Shown here: positions 41,588-49,762 of the stretch, one piece after another
How the letters are laid out: every line of letters begins with the position of its first letter
How positions within the stretch are numbered: the stretch's first letter is position 1
DNA from: Bacteroidales bacterium
GTDB taxonomy: Bacteria > Bacteroidota > Bacteroidia > Bacteroidales > UBA932
NCBI GenBank assembly: GCA_017458265.1
Contig: JAFTFV010000025.1
Location: 18,558 to 82,557, forward strand
Length of the DNA stretch: 64,000 bases
Direction: 5' to 3'
Translations under genes and position numbers: made by a program
The notes under the pieces: generated by a model
Databases searched by the model: none
What the model was told of the DNA's origin: nothing
Seen by the model: the letters and a program-made list of their open reading frames with translations, nothing else

Positions 41588-41607
41588 AAAATTTTGAAAC
41601 ATTATAC

Positions 41608-41642
41608 AAAAAAGCGGGCCGGCCATGTATCGGCCAGCCCGC
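41608..41642 (-). terminator. Strong intrinsic terminator of the SusC/SusD operon
   Basis: On the minus strand GCGGGCTGGCC, a 7-nt loop and GGCCGGCCCGC form an 11-bp GC-rich stem with one wobble or mismatch, followed by six T. It lies 29 bp after the stop of the last binding-protein gene and just ahead of the HTCS promoter, so it separates the two transcription units. Confidence 0.85.
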
Positions 41643-41670
41643 AATTGGAAATATGATGGATTGTGGTTGT

Positions 41671-43746
41671 TTACGGAACAATTACAATCTTGGTGATGGT
41701 GAGGCCGTCTCCCTGAATGATGAAAGCGGTCTGGCTCCAGGTGTCGGCCGTTTCGCCGGTAACGCACTTGAGCATGGCTTCGTTGAAGGGGACCTCGATA
41801 GTCGCAGCATCTCCATTCCAGTCATTGCATGTAACGGCCAGGCTTTCGTAGTCCCAGTTGGCATCGTTGAACTGAAGCTGACCGGTAGTTCCGACTTCCT
41901 TGTAGATGACAAACTTGGAACTAGTAGTGAGTCCGAGGCTCTCGATAGCCGGAGTGCCGCCGCGCATGACACGAATCTTGCCGGAATTCTCACTCCATGA
42001 GGGTTTATAAGGATACTCAAGACTTGCGCTTCTGTCTTCATAGACGGTGAAGGGAGCAATGTCGTATTCAGAGGGAGTTACTACAGGCTTGATGAGGGAA
42101 ACGGAGACAAGCGTGAATCCTACGCCCTGGAAGCGGAGACCGTCGGACTTGAGCTCGTCAAGAGCCTCTGCAGGAATGATTCCGTCGAAGTAATCATCGC
42201 CGTCAACCTTGGTAGACTGAAGTTCTGTCCAGTCGCTCCAGTCTCCCACATGCTTGAACAGAGGATTGTAGTCTCCGGTCTTGTCCTTGACGAATACGCG
42301 GATGACATCACCTTCCTCTGCAGTGGCGAATTTGGCTGCAGGGATTGCGATGGTGGCGGTCCAGCCGTCAAAGGCTGTCTCTTCTTCCCAGATGCGGGTC
42401 TCGCCTGGGGCGGTGGGAGTTACAAGGGTTACGGCAACCAGGGTGAATCCTACGCCCTGGAAGCGGAGACCATCGGCCTGGAGTATTGCAAGAGCTTCTT
42501 CGGTAATGACGGCTTCGAAGTACTCGTCGCCCTTGTTGATGCTGCCCAGAAGCTCTGTGAAGTCATTCCAGTCCATGTACTTGAAGACAGGGTTGTAGGC
42601 GTCTGTCTTGTTTACGAAGTATGCGCGGACGAGTTGTCCTACCTGAGCATTTGCGAACTGTGCGGCATCAATCGTTGCCGTTGCGCTCCAGCTGTCGAAG
42701 ATGGTCTTGCCTTCCCAGATGACGGTGCCTTCGGTTTCCACGGGGATGGGGAAATTCTCGGCAAAGGCAGCCGTGACGGTGTTTTCATTAAGGTCCAGGG
42801 TGAGGTTCCAGAAGCCTTCCTTGGGAAGGGTGAAGTTTCCACCGTCCTTCTTGATTTTGGCAACGTATGTGTCCTCTGCGTCTTCGTCGGCGGCGAATTC
42901 ACCGTCGATACCCATGACGACGTCATTCCTTGCATCCATGCGGAACTTGAACACGTCGCCTTCCTCGTAAGGAACGTTCTTGGCTTCCCAGACCAGCTGG
43001 TCGCCCTTGTCGCTCATGGAGAAGTCCTTGTCCCAGTCGCTTCCGTCAATGGTGCCGATGATGGTCCAGGGGAATCTTTCGACAAGAACGGCGGTCACTG
43101 ACCAGTCGCTCACGTCAAGCGTGACATCCCAGAAACCGTCGCCGGGAAGGGTGATGTCGCTGCCGCCCTTCTTGAGGATGGTCTTGTAGGTGTTGTCGAC
43201 ATCTTTAACGGGCTCAAATGCCTTGTCTAGGCCGAGGGTGATGGTGCTGCCCATGTAGAGCTTGAAGGCTTCGCCTGCATGGAAGGAGACCTTTTCGGCC
43301 TTCCAGACAAGGGCTTCGCCCTGGTCTGCCATTGCAACGGAGTTTCCGCCATTGGCTGTGCCTGAGAGTGCCCAGGTGTTGCTGCTGTAGGGCCATTTGG
43401 ACTGCTTTATGGTAAACTGGCCCTTGTTGGTCTTTGAAATGACGGTGATGACGGCGCTGCGTTCCTCGTTTCCGGTATTGTGGGCGGGAGTTACGGTAAC
43501 AGTGTTCTCGCCGGGCTTGCCGGAGGCGGGCTCAAAGGTAACCCAGTCAACGGGGCTGTTGATGAACCAGTAGTCGGGAGCATTGAAAGTAATGACTGCG
43601 CTCTGGCCCTCGGCAGTCACAAGCATTTCAGCGGGCTCGATACTGATGCTCATGGAAATGGCTTCTGTTTCCTTGGTGCCGGTGCAGGCAGCGGCCGAAA
43701 GGACCGCTGCTGCAGCAGCAAGGATATTGATAAGTTTACTGTTCAT
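41671..43746 (-). CDS. BACON/SusF-type surface glycan-binding lipoprotein
   Basis: A 691-residue lipoprotein (LAAAAAVLSAAACTG). Residues about 30-117 form a BACON-like domain (AVITFNAPDYWFINSPVDWV). About 120-335 are two SusE/SusF-like modules (WALSGTANGGNSVAMADQGE; WTIIGTIDGSDWDKDFSMSD). About 340-555 are two tandem repeats of roughly 105 residues, each with LRFQGVGFTLV near its end. The last 130 residues (YDIAPFTVYEDRSASLEYPY onwards) recur at the end of the neighbouring TIG protein. There is no catalytic motif. It is probably exposed on the cell surface to bind xylan for the SusC/D pairs. It is the last gene of the operon. Confidence 0.75.
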   Translation of the reverse strand: MNSKLINILAAAAAVLSAAACTGTKETEAISMSISIEPAEMLVTAEGQSAVITFNAPDYWFINSPVDWVTFEPASGKPGENTVTVTPAHNTGNEERSAVITVISKTNKGQFTIKQSKWPYSSNTWALSGTANGGNSVAMADQGEALVWKAEKVSFHAGEAFKLYMGSTITLGLDKAFEPVKDVDNTYKTILKKGGSDITLPGDGFWDVTLDVSDWSVTAVLVERFPWTIIGTIDGSDWDKDFSMSDKGDQLVWEAKNVPYEEGDVFKFRMDARNDVVMGIDGEFAADEDAEDTYVAKIKKDGGNFTLPKEGFWNLTLDLNENTVTAAFAENFPIPVETEGTVIWEGKTIFDSWSATATIDAAQFANAQVGQLVRAYFVNKTDAYNPVFKYMDWNDFTELLGSINKGDEYFEAVITEEALAILQADGLRFQGVGFTLVAVTLVTPTAPGETRIWEEETAFDGWTATIAIPAAKFATAEEGDVIRVFVKDKTGDYNPLFKHVGDWSDWTELQSTKVDGDDYFDGIIPAEALDELKSDGLRFQGVGFTLVSVSLIKPVVTPSEYDIAPFTVYEDRSASLEYPYKPSWSENSGKIRVMRGGTPAIESLGLTTSSKFVIYKEVGTTGQLQFNDANWDYESLAVTCNDWNGDAATIEVPFNEAMLKCVTGETADTWSQTAFIIQGDGLTITKIVIVP

Positions 43747-43754
43747 GGTACTGA

Positions 43755-45245
43755 TTAAGGCTTGATTGTTATCTTAGTCACGGTAAGACCGTCTCCCTGC
43801 AGGATGAGGGCGGTATCGCTCCAGCCGTCTGTAATTTCACCGTTGATGCACTTGAGCATCTCTTCATTAACGGGAACTTCAATGGTCTCGAGACTGCCGT
43901 CCCAGTCGTTGCAGCTGATGCCTAAGGCGGAGTTGCTCCAGTTTGCATCGTTCCACTGAATCTGCCCGGTGGTGCCGACCTCTTTGTAAACGATGAACAT
44001 TGAATTTGTGGTAAGTCCCATGTCCTCAATGGCAGGGTCTCCCATTCCGCGCATGATACGGATCTTGCCCTTGTCGTCGCCCCATGAAGGATAGTAAGGC
44101 CATTCGATGGTGGAGCTCCGGTCTTGATACATGGTGAATGGAGCAATGTCGTACTCTTTAGGACCTTCATCGCCGTCCTTTACCCAGACTTCTTCCTGGA
44201 AATAGAGTTGCTGGAGAGTAAAGCCGCCGCCGGTGAAGAGCAGATGCTTGTCATCCATTGTGCCGGCGAGGTCGGATCCGGCAAGATTGAGTTCAAGGAC
44301 CCATGTGCCGTCATCGTTCTTGGTGAGCAGTTCATTTCCGGGCTGGAAATCACCTCCGCCCCACTGTTCTGACCACCAGCCGGTAGCAACGCGAATCTGA
44401 GGGGTGTCACCGCTTACAAGTGCATAGAACGTGTCGGTCTTCATTTTTGCCCATACATCTGCGGGAACAATGTAGCATTCCTCGCCGGTTTCATGACCTT
44501 CGGCAGCGAAACGGTAAATACCGTCCCAGCTGACGCTTCCAAGGGTGCCGTCATTCTCCCAAATGAGGGTCTTTACGGTCTCCCAGTGGCCGTCGGCAGG
44601 CTTTGCGTATGCGAATTCAGGCATGGTGAACGTCTTGCCGTCCTGGGTGGAAACCTTACCGGCGAAGGTGCCTTCGAAGATTTTCCTGGGGATGTTGATG
44701 ATGATGTTGCTGGTACCCTTGCGGTAGAAAGCGTTGTCCTTGATGACAATGGGATTGCCTTCTTCGTCCTTGAGTTCGACGCTGGTGATGAACTCGAGGT
44801 CGCTGCCGTAGATGGTGAGCTGTTCACCACCGGTGATGCTTTCTCCGGCCTGCTTGGAGTAGCCCGTGATGGTGGGCTTTCCAAGTTTGAGATCTACTGA
44901 AGAGACAGCCTCTCCGGCATCGGTGCGGACAATGATCTTGCCGCCTTCCTCGGAAATGCCATTGGGGGCGGTCACCCTTATCATGTTGTCAGTGACAATC
45001 TTGAAAGAGGTTACGGATACCTCGCCGGGGAAGACGATTTCCTTGGCATCGGTAAAACCGGAACCGTTGATGGTCATGGCCGATCCGGCAACCACCTTGG
45101 TGGGTGAGAATACCTTTATGGCCAGGCCAACTTCTGCGTTCTCTTCAGCTGCCTGCGGGTTACATGCCGTGAAGGCTCCCATCAGGGCCACGGAGAGAAT
45201 CAGTCCGAAATATTTAAATAACTTCTTCATAGTTGAAATGCTCAT
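43755..45245 (-). CDS. IPT/TIG-domain surface glycan-binding lipoprotein (XusE-position)
   Basis: A 496-residue lipoprotein (LILSVALMGAFTACNPQ). Two IPT/TIG immunoglobulin-like domains follow (about 40-120, IKVFSPTKVVAGSAMTINGS; about 120-210, PTITGYSKQAGESITGGEQL). Then comes a unique middle region and a C-terminal module of about 130 residues (YDIAPFTMYQDRSSTIEWPY) shared with the next gene. It occupies the place of the hypothetical protein that follows the tandem susC/susD genes in known xylan systems of Bacteroides and Prevotella. It probably binds glycan at the surface. The ATG at 45245 lies 2 bp from the SusD stop; a second ATG at 45230 is an alternative. Confidence 0.75.
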   Translation of the reverse strand: MSISTMKKLFKYFGLILSVALMGAFTACNPQAAEENAEVGLAIKVFSPTKVVAGSAMTINGSGFTDAKEIVFPGEVSVTSFKIVTDNMIRVTAPNGISEEGGKIIVRTDAGEAVSSVDLKLGKPTITGYSKQAGESITGGEQLTIYGSDLEFITSVELKDEEGNPIVIKDNAFYRKGTSNIIINIPRKIFEGTFAGKVSTQDGKTFTMPEFAYAKPADGHWETVKTLIWENDGTLGSVSWDGIYRFAAEGHETGEECYIVPADVWAKMKTDTFYALVSGDTPQIRVATGWWSEQWGGGDFQPGNELLTKNDDGTWVLELNLAGSDLAGTMDDKHLLFTGGGFTLQQLYFQEEVWVKDGDEGPKEYDIAPFTMYQDRSSTIEWPYYPSWGDDKGKIRIMRGMGDPAIEDMGLTTNSMFIVYKEVGTTGQIQWNDANWSNSALGISCNDWDGSLETIEVPVNEEMLKCINGEITDGWSDTALILQGDGLTVTKITIKP

Positions 45246-45247
45246 TA

Positions 45248-46939
45248 TTAATTAGCCTGGTCCCAGCCGGGATTCTGAACGAGTTTGGGATTCTTCTTGA
45301 TCTCAGTCTGAGGGATAGGATAGAAGTAGTACTTGTCGTCCCACTGGCGGGTTACGGTAGTGCGGGTGAGCTGCTTGGAGGCGCTGATGGAAGCGACCTG
45401 GATGGTCTTGAAGTACTGGCTTCCCTTCTTCCAGCGGCGTACATCCCAGAAACGGTGGTTCTCGAATGCAAGCTCTACAAGGCGTTCACGCTCGTAACGC
45501 GTTACCCATGCTGCACCGTCTTCGGTGAAGGCGGGCATCTGGATGTCAGCACGGCCTCGGAGAACGTTGATTGCCTCGTTCGCGGTCATTCCGCCCTGGA
45601 AGGAGTTGTTTGCGCCGCCGGTGGCATGGAAGACAGCCTCGGCATAGTTGAGGTAAACCTCGGCAAGGCGGAAGATGATCCAGGTGTGACGGCGGGTTGT
45701 CTGGTTGTCCGCGGTGGTCACGCAGGAGCCGTCGACAAACTTTCTCAGATAATAGCCGGTGGGCGTTGCACCATACTTGGGGGAGGCATTGAAGCCGCCG
45801 ATGAAGGTTTCGATGGCCTTCTTCTGTGCACCGTTGGTGGGCCATTCGTCACCGTTCTTCACGACTGTGAGGGCGAAACGGGGGTCAAGGCCTGCGTAAG
45901 GGTCGGCGCTCAGGAGGTTGATGCTGCCTGTGTTCACTTCGCCGAAGGTCTTGCCGCTCGCCTGGTATTCATACTGGTCTACGAGGCTCTGAGTAGGGCA
46001 GTTTCCGGAAGAACCGTTCTCTACGCCCACGGGATAGTTGGCCATTTCGAAGGCGTTGCTCTCTCCGCGGCCGATGCCGAAGATGAGTTCGGGATTGAAG
46101 AAGGCGTCGTGGCCCCAGAGGGAACCGTAGGTGCTGAGCTTAAGGCCCCAGGTGTCGGCATTGTCAAGAATGAACTTGCAGGCTTCTGCGGCCTTGGTCC
46201 ACTTGGCAGAGTCATTGTTGGTGTTGAACAGGGGAGATGCGGCGTAGAGCAGTGTACGGGCCTTGAGGGCGTATGCTGCAATCTTGGTTGCGCGGCCCAC
46301 TTCTGCACCGGCCTCGGTGAGGTAGGAAACAGGAAGGTAGGGGGCAACTGCATCAAGCTCGTCAACGATGAACTGGATGACGTCTTCCACGGGAGTGCGG
46401 GTGACGCTGTTTGCCTGTGCATTGTTCAGGGTGGTGGTCACGAGGGGAACGTCTCCATAAGCCCTGATGAGCTCGAAGTAGAAGTAGGCCCTCAGGAAGC
46501 GGAGCTCGTAAGGGAAGAGCTCCATCTGTGCCTTCCAGATGGGATAGCTGGAGTTGTACTGCCAGTCGGAGATGTCTGTCTGTTCGATCTTTTCAAGATA
46601 CATGCAGGCATCGGCAATGGCGGTGTAGCACTTGCTCCAGGTCCTGGAGTAGGGGTTTGCCGGGCTCCAGCCACCGTTTACGTAGTTGTTTACCGCGCCG
46701 GTCTCAAGGGCGTACTGGGCCTCGTCGGTTGCACCGGCAAGGAAGTATGCGCTGTTGGACTCGAATTCCTGGTTGTAAACCTGCGCGTAAACGTCGTATA
46801 CCATGTTTTTGATACCATTCTCGAAGTATTCGTATGTCCACTCCTCGTCGCGCGTGTTCTGCTCAGTATAGTTGAGGTCAACGCACGAGGCCGCGACAAC
46901 TGAGGCGAGAAGGAATAAAGATATGTTTTTCAGTTTCAT
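45248..46939 (-). CDS. SusD/RagB-family glycan-binding lipoprotein, second pair
   Basis: A 563-residue lipoprotein (LFLLASVVAASCVDLNYTEQ). SusD features are the helical TPR-like N-terminal half (LRFLRAYFYFELIRAYGDVP), WIIFRLAEVYLNYAEAVFHA and the C-terminal ENHRFWDVRRWKKGSQYF, ending KLVQNPGWDQAN. It covers the SusC channel encoded just upstream as a lid and delivers oligosaccharide. It starts 15 bp after the SusC stop. In xylan systems the SusD of the second pair is the xusD equivalent. Confidence 0.93.
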   Translation of the reverse strand: MKLKNISLFLLASVVAASCVDLNYTEQNTRDEEWTYEYFENGIKNMVYDVYAQVYNQEFESNSAYFLAGATDEAQYALETGAVNNYVNGGWSPANPYSRTWSKCYTAIADACMYLEKIEQTDISDWQYNSSYPIWKAQMELFPYELRFLRAYFYFELIRAYGDVPLVTTTLNNAQANSVTRTPVEDVIQFIVDELDAVAPYLPVSYLTEAGAEVGRATKIAAYALKARTLLYAASPLFNTNNDSAKWTKAAEACKFILDNADTWGLKLSTYGSLWGHDAFFNPELIFGIGRGESNAFEMANYPVGVENGSSGNCPTQSLVDQYEYQASGKTFGEVNTGSINLLSADPYAGLDPRFALTVVKNGDEWPTNGAQKKAIETFIGGFNASPKYGATPTGYYLRKFVDGSCVTTADNQTTRRHTWIIFRLAEVYLNYAEAVFHATGGANNSFQGGMTANEAINVLRGRADIQMPAFTEDGAAWVTRYERERLVELAFENHRFWDVRRWKKGSQYFKTIQVASISASKQLTRTTVTRQWDDKYYFYPIPQTEIKKNPKLVQNPGWDQAN

Positions 46940-46954
46940 AATTCAATCTGTCTA

Positions 46955-49741
46955 TTAGAATACAACGGAAAGGCCCAGGGAAACAGCTTTCATTACCGGA
47001 TAGCCGGTGTTCAGGTTCTCAGCGTCCATTGCAGGGATGTTGCCGACGGACAGGAGGTTCTGTCCCTGGACATAGAGCTTGGCGCTTTCAACCTTCATCT
47101 GCTTTACGAGCGATGCCGGAAGCTTGTAGTAGAGTTCGCAGTCGCGGAGCTTGAACCAGCTCACGTTGCGATACCAGATAGTTGAGTTACGGTTGTTGTT
47201 TGCAACGTTTGACGTGGAGAGACGGGGATAAAGGGCATTCTCGCCTGCTACGTCGAAGCAGTTGTTGTAGTACTCCTGAGAGAGGTTGCGGTTCTCTGAG
47301 AGGGCACCCCATACACCGTCTACCCAGAGGAGGCTCTTGATCTGGCCGGTAGCGCCCTGGAAAGTGGCGTTGAAACCGAAGCCCTTGTAATCAAGGCCGA
47401 AGGTGAGGCCGTAGTTGAGTGCGGGGAATGCGCTGCCGTAGTCCATTGCAACTTCATCGTTCTCGTTGATGACACCGTCACCGTTGACATCCTTGTATTT
47501 GATGTCGCCGGGCTTTACCTGACCGAACTCCTGCAGAGGGCTGGCGTCGATGTCGTCCTGGTCCTGGAAGAATCCGAGGGCTACAAGTCCGCGGGCTGCA
47601 TCGGCAGGTGAGCCGATTACGGAGAGGTTCGGGTATGCGGGGCTTTCAATCCAGTCGAGGATCTTGCTCTTGACGAAGGAGACGTTGCCGCCGAAGTTCA
47701 CGTTGAGGCCGTTTGCGAGGGTCTTTGCATAGCGGAGACCTGCTTCAACGCCATAGCTTGCAACTACGCCCTTGTCATCGTATGCAGACTGGATACCAAC
47801 TACGTCGGAGTTCAGGGAAGCTGCGCTCACGAGGATGTTGGTCCTCTTCTGATAGAATGCGTCAATGGTAAGGTCGAGTGCGTTTGCAATCCTTGCATCG
47901 GTTCCGATATTGAACTTGTTTGCAGTTTCCTGCTGGAAGTCGGTGGTGGGGAACTGGGTGAGGAATGCGCCCCAGGAGCTCTGGAAGTTCTGACCATACC
48001 AGAACTGGCCGTGGGATGCGTTCCAGGTTGCGAGCCAGAGGCCGTTTGCAGGAACGTAGTCTGTGTGCTGGATACCGGCGGACAGACGGAGTTTACCATA
48101 GTTCAGGCCGCTTGCTGCGGGATTGTTCGCGTAGATGTAACCAAGGCCCAGAGTAGGGGAGAAGGCCCATTTTGCAGGGTAGGAACGGTTGGAACCGTTG
48201 GCTGCAAGGACGAGGTCTGCCATGAACTTGTCGGCATGGTCGTAGTGGGTTGCGAGGGCGATGTTCTCACGATACCAGGTGTTGCTCTGGCCGTCGCGGA
48301 TTTCGCTCTTCATATTATAATTGAGGTTCCAGGAGAAGTTGTCTCCGCCTTTGAGCCTGACGGCCTGTTTGAGACCGGCGTTCATGGTGCCGATGCGCCA
48401 CTGTGAGTCTACCCAGTAGCTGAAGACGAGTTTGTCTTCCACTGTACCCATCACGGTTTCCTGCATGGCGCCGGCTGCATCATAGTAATTCCAGCCGTAC
48501 TGGTAGCCCTTGGAACGCCTTTCATACATGTTGGAGGCGTTGTCGTAGGAGCCGCCTGCATAGAATTTGAGGCCTTCCATGATGAAGTCCAGATCCTGCT
48601 CGAGGGTGATGTCGGCCCAGATCTGACGCTGGTGGGTCTTGGTGAAGCCGGTGCCCTGGGACTTGGCAACGAGGTTGAAGTCTCCATAGGTCTGGCTGCC
48701 GCCCCATACGCCGCCTGCGGTCTTGATGGGGAATGCCAGGGCGGGAACCTTGTACAGGTGCCACCAGGCATCGTTGGAGCTCAGGTTGGGAACGCCGTTG
48801 GTTTCCATGAAGAGGGCAAGGATGTTGGTCTTCACCCTGGTGCTCTTGGTGACCTGGAAGTCAACGTTGGCACGGATGTTAGCCTTGGAATACTTGAGCT
48901 GGGAGTTCCAGTCGCCCTGGTCGGGGTTCTTGTAGAGACCCTGGGCATCGGTATAGGTGAGCTGGGTGTAGTACTGGACGTTGTCGGAGCCGCCGTACAT
49001 GGAGATGAATGCATTGGTCTCGTTGGCGGTGTTCTTGAAGACTTCCTTCTTCCAGTCTACGTTGGGGTAGACGAAGGGGTCGGAACCGTCGGCAAACTTG
49101 TCAAGCTCTGCGGAAGTGTAGGCGGGAGTGTTGCCGTCGTTTGTGCGGGCGATGTTCAGTGCGCTTGCATAGTCGTAAGCGTCAACCATCTTTGCCGACT
49201 GGGGGTCGAACTGGATCTTGTGGGAAGCTCCGGCCTTGAGGTTGAAGCCTGTGCCGGCCTGGCCGCGTTTTGTCTTCACGAGGAGGACGCCGTTTACGGC
49301 TTCATGACCGTACAATGCAACTGCGGCTGCGTCCCTGAGGACGGTCACGCTCTCGACTTCTTCCACTGAAATGCGGTCCAGGGGACGCTCGACGCCGTCT
49401 ACCAGAATCAGGATGTCCCTTTCTCCGGTAGTCTGTGCGCCACGGATGTTGAAGGAGGCGCCTGTGCCTTCCTCACCCTTGAAACCGGTGTTCTGTGTGG
49501 CGGTGAGGCCGAGGAGTTTTCCGTAGAGTGCATCTGCCAGTGAGATGGCCGATGTATGGCTCAGTTCTTCTGCTGTGATGGTATAGGTTGCGGCGGTGGT
49601 AAGAAATTCCGAGCTTTCCACGCCGTAACCCAGGTCTACCTTCTGCTGAGCCTTGTCGCCCAGAGTGGTCTGAGCGTTTGCAGCTACAGGGGCAAAGAAT
49701 AATCCCAGCAGGCTATATATAAGTATATTACGTAGTTTCAT
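46955..49741 (-). CDS. SusC-family TonB-dependent transporter, short form, second pair
   Basis: A 928-residue outer-membrane receptor with signal MKLRNILIYSLLGLFFAPVA. The plug domain is clear (SLADALYGKLLGLTATQNTG, DILILVDGVERPLDRISVEE, VESVTVLRDAAAVALYG), followed by a long beta barrel ending in PVMKAVSLGLSVVF with the expected terminal Phe. Unlike its partner at 51807-54968 it lacks the N-terminal carboxypeptidase-regulatory-like domain: plug sequence starts about 30 residues after the signal. It imports oligosaccharides with TonB energy together with its SusD. It is 21 bp from the upstream SusD stop, inside one operon. Confidence 0.93.
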   Translation of the reverse strand: MKLRNILIYSLLGLFFAPVAANAQTTLGDKAQQKVDLGYGVESSEFLTTAATYTITAEELSHTSAISLADALYGKLLGLTATQNTGFKGEEGTGASFNIRGAQTTGERDILILVDGVERPLDRISVEEVESVTVLRDAAAVALYGHEAVNGVLLVKTKRGQAGTGFNLKAGASHKIQFDPQSAKMVDAYDYASALNIARTNDGNTPAYTSAELDKFADGSDPFVYPNVDWKKEVFKNTANETNAFISMYGGSDNVQYYTQLTYTDAQGLYKNPDQGDWNSQLKYSKANIRANVDFQVTKSTRVKTNILALFMETNGVPNLSSNDAWWHLYKVPALAFPIKTAGGVWGGSQTYGDFNLVAKSQGTGFTKTHQRQIWADITLEQDLDFIMEGLKFYAGGSYDNASNMYERRSKGYQYGWNYYDAAGAMQETVMGTVEDKLVFSYWVDSQWRIGTMNAGLKQAVRLKGGDNFSWNLNYNMKSEIRDGQSNTWYRENIALATHYDHADKFMADLVLAANGSNRSYPAKWAFSPTLGLGYIYANNPAASGLNYGKLRLSAGIQHTDYVPANGLWLATWNASHGQFWYGQNFQSSWGAFLTQFPTTDFQQETANKFNIGTDARIANALDLTIDAFYQKRTNILVSAASLNSDVVGIQSAYDDKGVVASYGVEAGLRYAKTLANGLNVNFGGNVSFVKSKILDWIESPAYPNLSVIGSPADAARGLVALGFFQDQDDIDASPLQEFGQVKPGDIKYKDVNGDGVINENDEVAMDYGSAFPALNYGLTFGLDYKGFGFNATFQGATGQIKSLLWVDGVWGALSENRNLSQEYYNNCFDVAGENALYPRLSTSNVANNNRNSTIWYRNVSWFKLRDCELYYKLPASLVKQMKVESAKLYVQGQNLLSVGNIPAMDAENLNTGYPVMKAVSLGLSVVF

Positions 49742-49762
49742 AATCTTGAGAATTTCTAATTA

